This document shows, piece after piece, positions 1-12,220 of a stretch of DNA of 64,000 nt. How positions within the stretch are numbered: position 1 is the first letter of the stretch; the number at the start of each line of letters is the position of its first letter. This DNA comes from Ornithodoros turicata (Eukaryota; Arthropoda; Arachnida; Ixodida; Argasidae): the NCBI RefSeq assembly GCF_037126465.1, contig NC_088206.1, positions 34,292,573-34,356,572 on the forward strand, read 5' to 3'. Below the pieces are notes generated by a model. The model had not been told where the DNA came from and did no database searches. It saw only the letters and a program-made list of their open reading frames with translations. Both the position numbers and the translations under genes were made by a program.

Positions 1-684
1 TTTTTCCATTCATTTTTCCCTCGTTTTATGAACCTCGATATTCGAATAATGAACGGAATTTCTGGGAACCAACTAGGAGTTGCCCAGCGTTTTTGCCCTC
101 AATTTATGAACGGATCGTTCCGAGGTCAACAGAAATCTTCAAAGGGATAATTCCGTGGTCTTATGAATGACGCCTGAACGGACAAAACGTTTTCCAGGTA
201 TTGCACCTTCGGTTCTTAACCCCTCGAAATCCGAATAACAAACGGGTTTTCCGGGGTCGCACAAGGTGCGACCAAGTGTTCCTGACCTCAGTTGATGAAT
301 AAGGTCACCCAGAGATTAATAAACGGGGGTTAAAAATCCCGGAGGAAATCCGAGACCAGTCCAGTGCGAATGTGGTGACATCTCTTATTTCCAAGATTGA
401 CACAGCGGAAGGCATGGTCCAAAGCAAAATTAAACAATTTAGTATTGCATAGTAAACAGAGTGTGAATGCGCTAGCGTCTGTTCTTTGTGAGATTGGTAC
501 AGCAGAAGGCATGGTCAAAAGCGAAATTACACAATATATGGCATTATAAACACAATCACAACTCGGAAATACCGTTGCATTTGCTCGATAGTACACAGTT
601 AACTGAATTTTCGATTTATGAATCCCTCGATTTATGAACGATTTTTCGGGGAACCGAGGGTGTTCATAAATCGAGGGTTGACTG
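1..684. mobile_element. pogo/Tigger-like DNA transposon remnant (right end)
   Basis: The right edge reads as a terminal repeat: on the minus strand it begins CAGTCAACCCTCGATTTATG, followed outside by TA (685-686), the usual target of pogo/Tigger elements. Variants of the same motif (CCTCG, TTTATGAAC) recur through 1-340, giving a degenerate subterminal array. Between 340 and 545 on the plus strand two peptides about 100 bp apart share the core TAEGMVxSxIxQ, as if a transposase C-terminal segment had been tandemly duplicated; both end in stops. Assignment rests on the terminus and TA flank; the peptide was not matched to a family. The left end lies outside the window. Confidence 0.4.
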
Positions 685-687
685 TAA

Positions 688-2533
688 TATGTGGTACATT
701 GCCGTGTTTTATGGCATATGCGTGTATATTTAATACATTATCGTATTTTACGGTATGTAGTGGCATAGTGTGAGAGATTATCGTGTTTTATGGAATATCG
801 TGGTGCACTGCGGCCCACTGTCGTTTTGCGGTACGCGGCGGTATATTCCGTACATTGCCGTGTTTTTAAGCCATGTAGTAGTATATTTGGTACATTATCG
901 TGTTTTACGCTGTATAGCAGCGTACATGGTACATTATCGCGTTCTACAGCATATAATGGTATATTTGGTACACTGCAGTGTTTTACGTCATATAGTAGTA
1001 CGTTGGCTACATTACTGTGTTTTACGGTATATAGCGGTATGTTTGGTACATTACTGTGTTTTACGGCATATAGCGGTATGTGTGGTACATTACCGTGTTT
1101 TACAGCATATAGGGCTGTTGCAGTGAAGTTTGCACAGCGCCATTTCGGGCCCAAACGGCCGCGGATCCCAACAGTAAGGATTTCCATCAGCGGGTTTTGC
1201 ATGGTGTGTCAAACGGTATGGTGCCAAGGAAGCTACAAAACCTGTAGGAAATCAACAGAAAAAGCGGTGCTTCTTGAAAAGCGCGAACTCGAAACCGTGT
1301 ATTTGAAAGTGCCGCGTCGTCTGCTAAACTGGGGAGTGTTGCATGATTTGGGGCGCTGACGTTGCTGCTCACTCGCGCCACCTGGCCCAGACCAACAGGC
1401 CCATAGCGGTGTGGTTGGTACATTACAGTGTTTTACGGTATATAGCGGTACGTTTGGTACATTAACCTGTTTTACGGCATATAGCGGTTTGTTTGGTACA
1501 TTACCGTGTTTTACGGCATATAGCGGTGTTTTGTACATTGCCGTGTTTTAACGCATATAATAGTATATTTGGTGCGTTATCGTGTTTTGCTGTCTATTGC
1601 GGTATACCATGGCAAATAATCGTGTTTTACGGCATATAGAAGTATGTTTGGTACATTACCGTGTGTTACGGCATATAGCGGTGTTTTTCGTACATTGACG
1701 TCTTTCAAGGCGTATAGTAGTATATTTGGTGCATTATCGTGTTTTACGGTCTGTGGCGGATAGCGGGGTAGATTATGATGTTTCACGGTGTAGAGTGGTG
1801 CACTTGGTACACTACTGTGTTTAACGGCATATAGTGGTGTATCTGGTACATTGCAGTGTTTTACAGCATATAGTGGTATTGTTTGGTGCATTACCATTAC
1901 TATTCAATGCGTTAAAACACGGCAATGTACCAAACATACCGCTACATGCCGTAAAACACGATAATGTACCAACCACACCGCCATATGCCGTAAAACACAG
2001 TAATGTACCAAAGATACCGCTATATGCCGTAAACCACGGTAACATAGCCAACGTACTACTATATGACGTAAAACACTGCAGTGTACCAAATATACCATTA
2101 TATGCTGTAGAACGCGATAATGTACCATGTACGCTGATATACAGCATAAACCACGATAATGTACGACGGTATACCGCTATATACCGTAAAACACGATAAT
2201 GCACCAAATATACTACTACATGGCTTAAAACACGGCAATGTACCGAATATACCGCCGCGTACCGCAAAACGACAGTGGGCCGCAGTGCACCACGATATTC
2301 CATAAAACACGATAATCTCTCACACTATGCCACTACGTACCGTAAAATACGATAATGTATTAAATATACACGTATATGCCATAAAACACGGCAATGTACC
2401 ACATATACCACTATATGCCGTTGAGCACGGCGATGTACAAAGTGTAGCATTGTATACCGTAAAACACGGTAATGTACCAAGCGTACCATTATATGCCATA
2501 AAACACGATAGTCTACCACGGTATGCTAATATA
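688..2533. repeat. 39-bp minisatellite in two opposed blocks
   Basis: A tandem unit with core TACATTACCGTGTTTTACGG repeats every 39 bp, for example at 1020, 1059 and 1098. The block from about 688 to 1,905 runs in one orientation and 1,906-2,533 in the other, so 690-1,111 and about 1,910-2,405 form inverted arms with shared variant units. Because 39 is a multiple of three, each stop-free frame stays open for many units. That produces long apparent ORFs of 13-residue repeats on both strands, which I treat as non-coding. Two later insertions interrupt or end the array (1,112-1,402 and 2,534-2,742). Confidence 0.9.
1112..1402. mobile_element. 291-bp MITE inside the minisatellite (Harbinger-like termini)
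   Basis: The sequence starts GGGCTGTTG and ends CAACAGGCCC, an imperfect terminal inverted repeat. It is flanked by ATA on both sides (1109-1111 and 1403-1405). Removing the element and one ATA restores the array phase CATATAGCGG exactly, so this is an insertion. A 3-bp duplication and GGGCCTGTTG-like ends recall PIF/Harbinger MITEs, but that assignment is an inference. No intact ORF is present. Confidence 0.55.
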
Positions 2534-2742
2534 CAGGGTGTTCAAAATTAAGCTTTCGCGAGCGCTACGCAAACACAGCGATGACAGGAAACCGGATGAT
2601 AACTTTACGCTACTTGTGTAAGAAACATGCTGCTAATTATGTAGCACTTGTTTCTTACTCAAGGAACAGAAAAATAGCACCAGTTTTGCTTTTGTTCGCC
2701 TATTTATAAAGTGATAGTGAAAGCTTAATTTTGAATCCCCTG
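2534..2742. mobile_element. 209-bp MITE with TATA duplication
   Basis: Terminal inverted repeats read CAGGGTGTTCAAAATTAAGC on the left and CAGGGGATTCAAAATTAAGC on the minus strand at the right. Both sides carry TATA (2530-2533 and 2743-2746). The element is too short to code and inserted at the end of the 39-bp array, traces of which continue to about 2,790. The CAGGG start and TATA duplication are shared with the long-TIR element at 15,585-16,437. Confidence 0.78.
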
Positions 2743-2854
2743 TATACCTATAATCTGTACCTATAACACTGCCATGTCATACGACGAACTAATAATTTCT
2801 ATCACTGATTTTTCTTGATGTTTCTCCTCTTAAATATTCGTGAGCAAAGCTAAG

Positions 2855-3075
2855 AAATGGTCGGATTAAATGAAATGACACCCGGATTATTTTAGATAGC
2901 GCCCAGATTAATTTTTTTGCAATCGGATTAATTCAAATGGCGATCAGATTAAAGTTTTTGCGTCTGGATTAAACCTGATGGCACTTGGATTAATGTTTTG
3001 GCGATGGGACTAAAATAGATGGCGCCTGGATTAAACCTTTTGCGTTTGGGTTAATATGAGTGGGAAAACCTGTAG
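2855..3075. repeat. solo arm of 22-bp-repeat fold-back element
   Basis: A string of about 22-bp units with core GGATTAAATTxxATGGCGCC ends in GTGGGAAAACCTGTAG at 3075. Sequence and end match the right arm of the complete fold-back element at 3,223-4,101, so this looks like a partial copy lying next to it. No coding potential is seen. Confidence 0.6.
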
Positions 3076-3222
3076 TTTTTGTTGCTGGTATTTACTGTTT
3101 CGTGTGGTTTCTTGCGAGCGATCCTCAACTATATGCTCAATAGTCATACTTCTGCAAGTCATCGGAAATAACTTTTTCCCGTAAATATAAGCTGGCATTC
3201 TGCATTCTACCCGTCTATGTAT

Positions 3223-4101
3223 CTACAGGTTTTCCCGTCTATTTTAGTCCAAGTGCCATCTGAATTAGACCAGGTGCGATCTGAAATAATCCAAGCGCCA
3301 TTCAATTTAATCCCGGCGCCATCTGAATTAATCTATGATCTTTTTAAGCAGTATAACCGTTTATTCACACGAGGGTCATCCCCGCAGAATATTCTACAGA
3401 CATGTAGTGGAAGCAAAAGTAGAAAGCGGCTGAGAGGAGTTAAGTTCTGCTGCGTCTCACGTTAAGCATTCGTACGGTGCCGAGATATCGGGAGTTGGAG
3501 CGGAAGCATGGCAGGCGTCACCAGTGGTCCCGTCGTCTGCAAAGGAATATCTTGTGACTCTGCCGCAGGATATTCCCTGCGGTTTTAAGACCACGGAAAG
3601 AAATCACGCACACCCTGCAGCTTAGTCACAAGAAATTCCGTAGCAGACGACTGGAGCAATGGTGTCGCCTGCTATATGAGCCACGCATTTCGTGCTCTTC
3701 TAACCGCGTGGAATATCCTGCAGTTCAGTCAGAAGATGTTTTGTAGCAGACGACAGCACCAGTGGTGTCATTTGCGATAACCCCGCTCCAACTCCCAATA
3801 TCTCAGCGTCGTGAGAATGTTCAACATAAGACATGGCACAATTTCAGTCCCATTAGCAGTTTTCTTTTTTTTCTTTTCTTTCTACTAGAATACTCTACGG
3901 GTATGACCCTCGTGTGAATACACAGTTATAGTGCTTAAAAACACCATGGCTTAATTCAGATGGCACCCGGACTAAATTCAATGGCATCTGGATTTTTTCA
4001 GATGGCGCCCGGATTAAATTGTATGGCGCTTGGATTACTTCAGATGGCACCTGGACTAATTCAGATGGCGCTTGGACTAAAATGGGTGGGAAAACCTGTA
4101 G
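3223..4101. mobile_element. 879-bp fold-back element with 22-bp subrepeats
   Basis: The left end CTACAGGTTTTCCC is matched by GGGAAAACCTGTAG at the right. Each arm begins with four to six diverged units of about 22 bp (plus-strand core on the right: GATGGCGCCTGGATTAAATT). Further in, a segment around 3,365 (CACACGAGGGTCAT) is mirrored around 3,910, and 3,480-3,600 is mirrored by 3,640-3,800, so the whole element folds on itself. No target duplication could be defined. No ORF of transposase type is seen; it was probably mobilised in trans. Confidence 0.75.
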
Positions 4102-4228
4102 TGCTATCCAATAAATTTCTATGGAGAAGTCACATTTGGTCTAATTATTTTGTGCAGAAAATCTTAATTTACAGCAATTGTGAAACTGTGCACATTATGT
4201 GATTATTATATATACTTGTAATTTGATC

Positions 4229-4490
4229 GTGTGGCATAGTGGTTAGGATGATCGCTTTCCACGCCGAGACTGGGAGGCGACACGGGTTCGAATCCTGTCA
4301 CCGGCTGTGCTGTCTGAGGTTTTCCTTGTGTTTTCTGAAGACTTTCCAGACGAATGTCGGCACAGTTCCTCCTGAAGTCGGCCCAGGACGCATACTAACC
4401 CCCTGTCCCCCACTCCTTCCTGTTGTCCTCTCTCAATCTGTCCACATCTGTACTCCACTCATAGCAACAGTTGCTTCGCGGCTATTTTTC
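4229..4490 (+). mobile_element. tRNA-derived SINE (tick type)
   Basis: The head carries both internal polymerase III promoter boxes: an A-box-like TGGCATAGTGGTTAGG at 4232-4247 and a B box GGTTCGAATCC at 4284-4294, with the spacing of a tRNA. The body includes CGGCACAGTTCCTCCTGAAG and CCTGTCCCCCACTCCT. From memory it resembles tRNA SINEs described in ticks such as Ruka of Rhipicephalus; this needs a library comparison. It is not a functional tRNA gene, because no complete acceptor stem closes around the boxes. Confidence 0.82.
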
Positions 4491-4539
4491 TAGTATCATC
4501 TACTTGTTTTTTAATGGCTTTTTTTCCTGCATATATATA

Positions 4540-4708
4540 TATACAAACGAAAAATAGCCCAGGCTCTGTGGCTGCACGTCGAGCATATGTTTACAATTTG
4601 ATCGTGCACACCCAGCCGAGGACAGCTGTTTCGCTCTACGTGGAGCTCGTCAGCCCGGCGCAGGGAAGTGACATGAGTTGTCACTTCCCTGCTGTCACTT
4701 GATGCACC

Positions 4709-4711
<3 letters not shown>
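4540..4711 (-). mobile_element. Penelope-like/retrozyme-like fragment carrying a hammerhead motif
   Basis: A short piece lies between two TA-rich microsatellites. On the minus strand it contains the hammerhead-type core described at 4,615-4,659, followed by GC-rich then T-rich sequence ending near a TATATA run. There is no reverse transcriptase in the fragment. Penelope-like elements and retrozymes carry such ribozymes in their terminal repeats; which of the two this comes from cannot be told here. Confidence 0.5.
4615..4659 (-). ncRNA. hammerhead ribozyme motif (type I, short stem III)
   Basis: On the minus strand the parts occur in the right order. Stem I 5' strand is GCCGGG, then core CTGACGA, stem II GCTC-CACGTA-GAGC, and core GAAA. 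A short stem III follows, in which A-C and G-T can pair around AGCT. Next come the cleavage triplet ending GTC and stem I 3' strand CTCGGC, which pairs with GCCGGG (one G-U). All conserved core positions (CUGANGA, GAAA, UH) are present. This is a prediction from sequence; cleavage is untested. Confidence 0.68.

Positions 4712-4743
<32 letters not shown>
4711..4743. repeat. (TA)n microsatellite
   Basis: About 16 uninterrupted TA units. It directly follows a copy of GATGCACCCTG, suggesting the run grew at an element edge. Confidence 0.95.
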
Positions 4744-4745
<2 letters not shown>

Positions 4746-5747
4746 CAGAAATAGAGCACCACTCCAATGACAAATATGTTGCTCTGGCTCATATGTTGAA
4801 TGAGATACGCAAGGGCAATTCAATGTGTTTTAAAGTCACAGCTTCTGATTGCATCTGACATTTACTGTGATTTATCATTGAGACCCATTGGGTATTCCAC
4901 TATTCACAACATAATCTTTGTCCCAAATAATCTATTGGGTATGAGGATTTTCGTGGCCACTGAATGAGATTTGTCTATATGATATCCAATTAGGTTCAAT
5001 GAGATTTTAATAAGATTTTAAATGATGCGATCTCCAACAGAGATCCAGATAAGCGAGACATGACCGCGTGATACATACATTGTTTCTCGTATCTGGCCAT
5101 CCTGTGCTCGATGCTCGACGAGCGTGACTCGCTTTAAGGATTGATGTAAAAGTAGGATCCAGGTGGCCACCATAATGCAAAGGACTACGAGGATACCTCC
5201 CTGAGGTACTTTCGCCATCCGAAAGCAACGCCAGACGACCCGCATTCCGCTTCGCCGCATCTCAGTTCATCAGTGAATGCCACATGAGATACGAAGATAG
5301 TTGTGTCGCTTAGTTGGAGGGTTCTGGGAGGGCTTCCGTAACAGCGAGTGCAGTAAACGCCATGCTGAAAGAAAACATCGACGTGATTACTTTCAAAATT
5401 GATAAATTGGTAGAAGTTTCAGCTACAAATATTTAGAAAAGTATTTTAATAGAGCAGTACTGCAAGTAATACTGCACCGTGACCTATATGCTGTCACACT
5501 GCAGCTACGCTGTATGTACTACGCTTATGGTTATTCTATTCCACCATACTACGTTCAAGCAGCACTAGAAGCACCTTCTTCTCCTCAACACTAGTGGGTG
5601 CGTTAAGTAATCGCCCCTCTTTTGGAGCACTTAAATAGGGGTATGACGCACCCGGAGCGGCCACTAAACAGCGAAAAGCACATCTGGAGCGCTACACTGC
5701 TGATGCTGCTTCCTGATGCCTGCTCATGCAATGCACAGACGGAGTAC
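4744..5747. other. unassigned single-copy-looking DNA
   Basis: About 1 kb between the microsatellite and the palindrome. I see no ORF with codon-like structure, no terminal repeats and no RNA gene. Confidence 0.4.
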
Positions 5748-5763
5748 ACGTTAGTAGTATATG

Positions 5764-5937
5764 ATCAGCTCAAGGATCCGGAAACTCACACAGAGGCCTG
5801 GACACGTTTAATTAGCAATTAGAGTAATTTGGGAACCCCCACAGTAATTAGGATCATTCAGTGAGTCATTACACTAATTGGGGAGCATCTAAGATGTGTT
5901 CATACCACTGTGTGAGTTACCGGCTACTTGAGCTGAT
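5764..5937. mobile_element. MITE at outer end of left arm
   Basis: Ends are ATCAGCTCAAG and CTTGAGCTGAT, with inner terminal similarity continuing through CCGGAAACTCACACAG versus CCGGTAACTCACACAG. The same MITE is present at the mirrored place in the right arm (24,242-24,426), so it was there before the arms were copied or was copied with them. No coding capacity. Confidence 0.7.
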
Positions 5938-8900
5938 AAAAAAATAAAAGAGATAGAAAATAAAAAATAGATAAAAATAGAGTGGAGAGAAGGAGTTTAG
6001 TTGAAGATCAACGACGCCATCTTGAAGAAAGCGGTCCGGAACGGCCACTGACCATCGCTGGGCGACGAAGCACAGAGGCAGGTCCGTCACCGTCCTTCTT
6101 ATGACCACTAGTTCTGAATATCCTGTGACGTCAGCTGTGATGTCATCATGCATGTCTGGGCATGTTAGGACAGCTTTGGACATGCAAGGAGAAAAACACT
6201 CATAATACAGAGGAGTGCAAAGTGCTCTGAAAGTAACAGTAAATATGCTAACCATCAATAGCTATCAACAAAAAGAATCAGGCACAGAAGTAAAACAGCC
6301 CACCACAACAGCATTCACGGGGATTGCAGAACGATGTGACTGCTCCATCCGACAGCCAGGCACAGAACTGACTCGTATGCTTTTTTCTCCTCTATAAAGT
6401 TACACATCAGCAGCCTCCCTAGCAGTTACTTTCTCAACTAATTTCATGGCAAAATTGTTCAGAATCACGCCAGTGCTACTCTTGTTCCCAAGGCAGCTTT
6501 TGCGCAAGATAGAAAATGGTGGGGATGCCCTTACAGGTATAACAGCAACCAGCGGGCATGAAAATCGCAAAGAAAGCAGGGAGAAAGTTATCACGTGTGA
6601 AAGAATTAGTTCCACAACAATTCAGCCCACCGCAGCGGCAATCACAAGGAGCGCAGAACGATACATCCATTTCATCCGACAGCCAGGCGCAGAACTGAAT
6701 CAGAATGCTTTTTTCTCCTCTATGAAGTCTTACATCTTTCCCTCTTGCTGTAGCTTTCTGAACTAATTTAATCGCAAAATTATTAAGAATCGTTCTAGCA
6801 CTATTCCCATTTAATTCAAGGGTGCGGCAGCACTAGCATCATCATCAAGACAAGAATGATCAACACAAATCCTTCTCGTCTAAAAAATAAAATACAAAGC
6901 TATATGCGTCAACAAAAGAAAGCATGCAGGTCGGGGCATGTCAGGACATTGTCCAATGGGGGCTGTTAGACGAGGAAAAATTGCATGACTGCTGGGCAAC
7001 AGGGGAAAGCAAACACAGAGAAACTCTTGAACAGAGTGAAAAAGACACTCTCCATCATCGGACACGTACACTGCATTCCTTCATTGCAAACCCGCTTGAC
7101 ACGAAATCCACCATTCACCAGCGACAAACCACACATCCGTACCCCGTCAGAGGCAAACTGAATCCCACCGAAGCTACACTTTTCCACTAACGGCCAACAC
7201 AATTGTTAGGAAAAGAATTAGCGTGTCTACACTCGCCAATGTCCAAGAGAGAAGTGAACCCTTGTGCCCCTGCAGGCCTTGCTCATTGGTCCTGACATCA
7301 TCCTATTGTCTCAGGGCTACACTGTTTTTTCCACTAATGCCCAGCCCAACTGCCCTGAACACCTGAAACAATAGAGCCGCGGCATGACGTCATCACCCAG
7401 GCATGCAGCGGCATTGTTCAAGGACACGTACGCTCTAGACAGGGGACCTGTTATTTATTGAATCACCATCACAAGATTATTTCCTTTATTCTGCTGTAAT
7501 GATTGCATAGGAAACAGAAAAACTACTGCAGAAAAGCACCACGCATGAAAGCTGATCTTATGAATTAAGCATTTCAATCCCAAAGTCTTCCTAAACGAGA
7601 CTTATGAATACAGGAAAGAACAAAATATCCTAACAAGTAACACCATCAACGCCTAAATACGACGAGCTTAGCGAGACATGTCCGTCTCATCCGATAGCCA
7701 GACAGATAACTGAATAATGATGCTTTGTTCCTCCTGAATGCAGTCATGCACCTGTCCCCCTTGCGGTCACTGTCTCAACTACATGAATCGCAAAATTATT
7801 AAGAATCATTCTAGCACTACTCCCATTCAGGGCAGCACTATCGACATGACAGTGCTTCAACAAGAATGTTTCTTGTCAAAAAGAAAAAAAAGAGGTACAT
7901 GCAGAAGGAAAGTATGACAGAGCAGGTCTGGGCATGTCAGGAGATTTCTCAACGAGCACTGTCACACCAGGAAAAATCGCATGTTTGTCAGACAACAAGC
8001 GAAAAAAAGCGCAGAGAAAGCACTTGAACAAAGTGAAAAAGAAACTCTCCAGCATCCAACTATTCTAAACACACACACACTCCTCTTATTAAAAACAATG
8101 CTTATCATAAATCGGTTCAGGACAATGCACACCATCGACCAACCCCCCATTTTTGATGCTGCACTTTTTCTCCAGTAACGGTCAATGCATAGCTACACAC
8201 ACCTGAAACATAGAGACACTGCATGACGTCATCACATCCTGTCTGAAGAAGGCAGCGGCAAAGAGAAATCCTCTTATTATTTATTGGATCACAAGATTAT
8301 TGCTTTTGTCGTACTCTTAATGATATTCACTCTTCCATTAAAATTTAAAAAAAGCACAGTGCATGAATGCTGATCATGGTACTTTCAATCATTAGAATCA
8401 CAACAGCAGTAAACTACCACTGCTCTTTAAAATAATAATTGTGACTCTGGAACACTCAACATCATCACCAGGCTTATGTAATACATGGCGCACAACCTTT
8501 TCTATGCTGATATACTCGTTGTCTGACGCTACACCTGCGTGCGAAAAGGCGCGAAACCCTATGGTCAAAGTTCCATTCGCTCACGACGGAGCACGAGACA
8601 GAACGCCTTTACGCCTTTACATGATTGCATTCCTACTATATTAATGATTTTCATTCTTGCATTGCAATTTAGAAAAACTATCACAAAAAGCCCATACTAC
8701 TCTCAACTATAATTTTAGGAGCCTTAAATTCTACTTAATAGGAAACTATAACTGTGCTGTTACTTGAATTATTGTCAATCAAGCGCTCCAAGTTTTTCTC
8801 TCTTGCCATTTCAGCCTACCGGATGCTGTCATGCAGTGAAGCAGACTCACGTCCAAAATAATTAATTTACACTGAGGGTGGCGTTCTTCATAGGAATTTC

Positions 8901-11483
8901 TACCCTGCGCTCAGATGCAAGCATTTCTACACAAATACCTATAACTGCAAACAGCTTACTTCAACATACCGAGCTCCTAACAACAAACCCACTTCTCATG
9001 AATTCAGCTTTACAAAGCGGCTTTCTTCTCCGTAAAAGCGGTGAAAAATTGCACGCACTTCTGCTGGAATTGCTATGACTTCAAAAAGCGAAGCGTACGC
9101 TCATAAACTGAGAAAAAGACACCCATTTCTCCCATCAGATAATTTTTGCATATTGCTACATACAGAGTCACATTGTCCATGCGTAAAGAAAGCACATGAC
9201 AAGCGTACACCAATTCCCTTAAGCGAGCAGGAAAAAGGCTTAAGACGGAGCGCTGGGAAATAATCGCAGAGTCATCGCACATCGCTACGAAACTCAACAG
9301 CTAAGATAAGATGACAACAACAAGATACTGGTGGCGGGTAAAATTGCAACAAGAAAGACACTGCTAAACAAGTCCAGACATGCCATGATGACGTCACAAA
9401 TCAGGAAAAAGCACATACACACACACACACACAGCAGCTCAGGAAAGCACAAGGAGACGTGCTTTATAGGAATTTCTACCCCACGCTCTGATACTAGCAT
9501 TTCTGCACAAATACTTATAACTGCAAACAGCTTACTCCATCAACGTATCGAGCAGAGTGAATACTGACACTCAACAACGTCTTGCCAGAAACAAACAAAC
9601 AACCCACTTCCACTGATAGAACACTAATTCAGCCTTACCAAGCGGCTTGCTTCTGCATAAAAGCAGTGGATGAAGCTAAAGTAGGCGCACTTTTGCTCGA
9701 ATAGCTATGGCTGCATAAACCGGAGCTTACGCTGATATCCTGTGAAATGCTGATCCATTTCTCCTATCAGAAAATTATTGCATGATGTAACCTAAACACA
9801 ACAGCATTGTCTCTGCGTGAAGAAAGCACAGAATACGGGTACACAAATCGACAGGAAAAATCACTTCTTCTGGGGCAGCAGAATACGATATACGCTGAAT
9901 TTTTACGGGTGAAAATTGCAAGGCACTGCTAAGCAATCCCACACATACGACAGCGCATACCATATACGACGGGGAAAAGGCTTAAGACAGAGCGCGCAGG
10001 AATGATCGCAGTGCTACCGCACATCGCTACGAAGCTCAACGCCCTAACACAGGATGACAACAGCAAGATATTAGCGAAGGGTAAAAATTGCAGCAAGAAA
10101 GACACTACTGAACAAGTCTAGACATGCTACATCGCATGCAAAACACTGGTCATCGGGGAAAAGGCCTAACAGGCGACAGAAAATCATAGAGCATACACAA
10201 GTTCATCTTTCTATTTCACGTAAACTAAACGCGGTCTGCTATTCCCTGCTTGGAAAACGACGCACAGATTTTCTTAGGGAGCAGAGAAATATAGGAATTT
10301 CTACTCCCTGCTCAGATACCAGCGTTTCTGCTCAAATACCCATAACTTCAAAATTAAGCACTGCTTACTTCATCGACATATCGAGTACCCAACAAAATTT
10401 AACAAACAAACCCGCTTCCACTGATCAACACTATGCAGCTTTACCGAGCGAGTTTCTTCTGCGTATAAGCACAGACAGAAGAAAAGAGCAGTGACAAATT
10501 ACACGCACTTTTGCTCGCAGAGCTATAACTGAAAAAAAATCAAAAAAACGTGGCACACGCTAATGAACTGAGACAAAGACACCAATTTCTGCTATCAGAT
10601 AATTCTTGCATAATGCTACATGCACAGTCGCGTTATGCCTGCGTAAAGAAAGCACCGAAGGAGGGTACACAAATTCGATCCCTGAAGTGAGAAGGGAAAG
10701 CCACTTCTGCTCGGACAGCAGAATACGATAAAGCCTGAATTTTTATCAATAAAACTAAGCTTGAACACCGCTACGAGCGTGACAGACACATACTAACAAA
10801 CAAACAAACACTCCTATTCACTTCTACTGATAGAATTGGAGCTGCAGGCTTGAACCACACGATAAGAACAAAGCACACCGCTTCAGGAAGGCAGCGCAAG
10901 TGCAGCAGTGCGCATCAAGTGCAGCGCAACAAGATCCGCGTCAAGCACTCATAAAATAGCCTGCCCAAAACAAGGACTTCACCATGTTCGCGTGGCAATT
11001 CCATTAAAAACACTCGTTCAGTCCTACAGATTACAGTTCATATGCGATAACAATTATGTTTTAAAACCACTATTTCACGGAATAGTACATAAATTTATCA
11101 CTCGTGTCACACGAAAAGGCAAACACAGAGCACTTACTTGTCAAGTGGGGTCCCAGCTTCACAGATGCAAGCGCGCACACACACACACATTTTTTGTAGC
11201 CACGACGAGCGCAAAGACAAACTCTATTTCACATCACATAAATCTACATTATTCTTCAGGACAATAATTATCCTACCGTCGTCAAAAGGCGGTACACACA
11301 TATATGCGAACGCGAAACAACAGGTCTTCGTTCCGGATGTAATAACATATCGCCAGTCGACCGTCGCGAACCAAAAAAGAAAAGAATGCATGTTCGCTAT
11401 ACATCCAAGAGAAAACGGTGTTGTGTTTTTGTGCAGCAAGTGGGAATTCACTTCTTTTTGCTTTTACTTCCGTACACCCATCC
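5938..11483. repeat. outer left arm: degenerate long tandem repeats
   Basis: No credible gene is seen in this 5.5-kb stretch. It is built from recurring blocks. One contains AAAATTATTAAGAATC (copies near 6,775 and 7,790, with a weaker copy near 6,450). A second contains TAGGAATTTCTACCC (near 8,891 and 9,469, with a variant near 10,293) together with CTGCAAACAGCTTACT. The many short open frames are not conserved between the two palindrome arms. Short CA runs occur at 9,418-9,432 and 11,177-11,188. Confidence 0.65.
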
Positions 11484-12020
11484 CACACAACCGAGGCACG
11501 TCCTGAGGACGTCCATATGATATAGTAATTTTATTGAATATTCTGTATTCCCACACAAGAACCTCATCTGTATATAGCCTGGCAACGAGCTAGCTATGTA
11601 CCATGTCAACATCAGTTCCTTGAATGAGGAACTAGATCTACGAGACAAATGGGTGAGTACCCTGAGAAACGCAGGAGGTTAATTAAGTTACAAGCACCAA
11701 AACGGGAATATAGAAGCAAGCTAGCCCAGGCACTTCGGTACGCAAAAACATATGCTCCCACCCTAATATGAAGATATTACAGTGTACCCACCCAACCATC
11801 GATGTTCAGAAGACGTCCTGAAATGGTCAAAATGTCTTTGTCGGAAACTGACATAAACAGGTTATCTTCTGGATGTCTATTAGAGATGTCAATTGGGACA
11901 ATAAAACCATACATCCTGCAGATACCCCACAGTCATCCTGTGGCTGATGTCTCATGTCATATCCGAATTTCCCATTCAAATCGTGTGGTATGAATTCCCT
12001 AAGCACGTGGTAGGTGTATT
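11484..12020. mobile_element. ACGTCC-motif MITE-like element in left arm
   Basis: It begins CCCACACAACC with ACGTCC motifs close behind (11,484-11,515). At 11,785 there is an internal CCCACCCAACC start followed by more GACGTCC/GATGTC motifs, ending near CACGTGGTAGG at 12,012. The 11,515-11,784 part reappears inverted in the palindrome centre (13,997-14,212 plus 15,481-15,540). The right arm has only the 11,785-12,020 portion (18,629-18,857). This may be one long element and deletion derivatives; the limits are approximate. Confidence 0.45.
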
Positions 12021-12220
12021 TCTCTTCTGACTTTCATGCCACATTAAAATACAATGTACGTAATATATAGCAAAAAGACACAATCGCTTGAATAAATGAA
12101 ATCGATCCGGAAACAAAATGGTATGTGTCACATAATGGCTAAGCTCTATTGACATGCTACAGAAATATTTTAATAATTAGCCAAGACTCATTTTATTTCT
12201 GATTACTTGATTTTATGTCT

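Noticed and set aside
738..2551. Many long ORFs on both strands (for example 790-1359 and 1821-2303)
   Set aside because: They are translations of the 39-bp minisatellite, whose length keeps frames open; 13-residue repeats appear in several frames at once, so they are not evidence of coding.
4232..4300. tRNA gene
   Set aside because: A and B boxes are present, but the acceptor stem does not close and the sequence continues into a SINE body.
5938..11480. Numerous 60 to 120 codon ORFs in the palindrome arms
   Set aside because: They are not conserved in frame in the mirrored arm and overlap degenerate tandem repeats.
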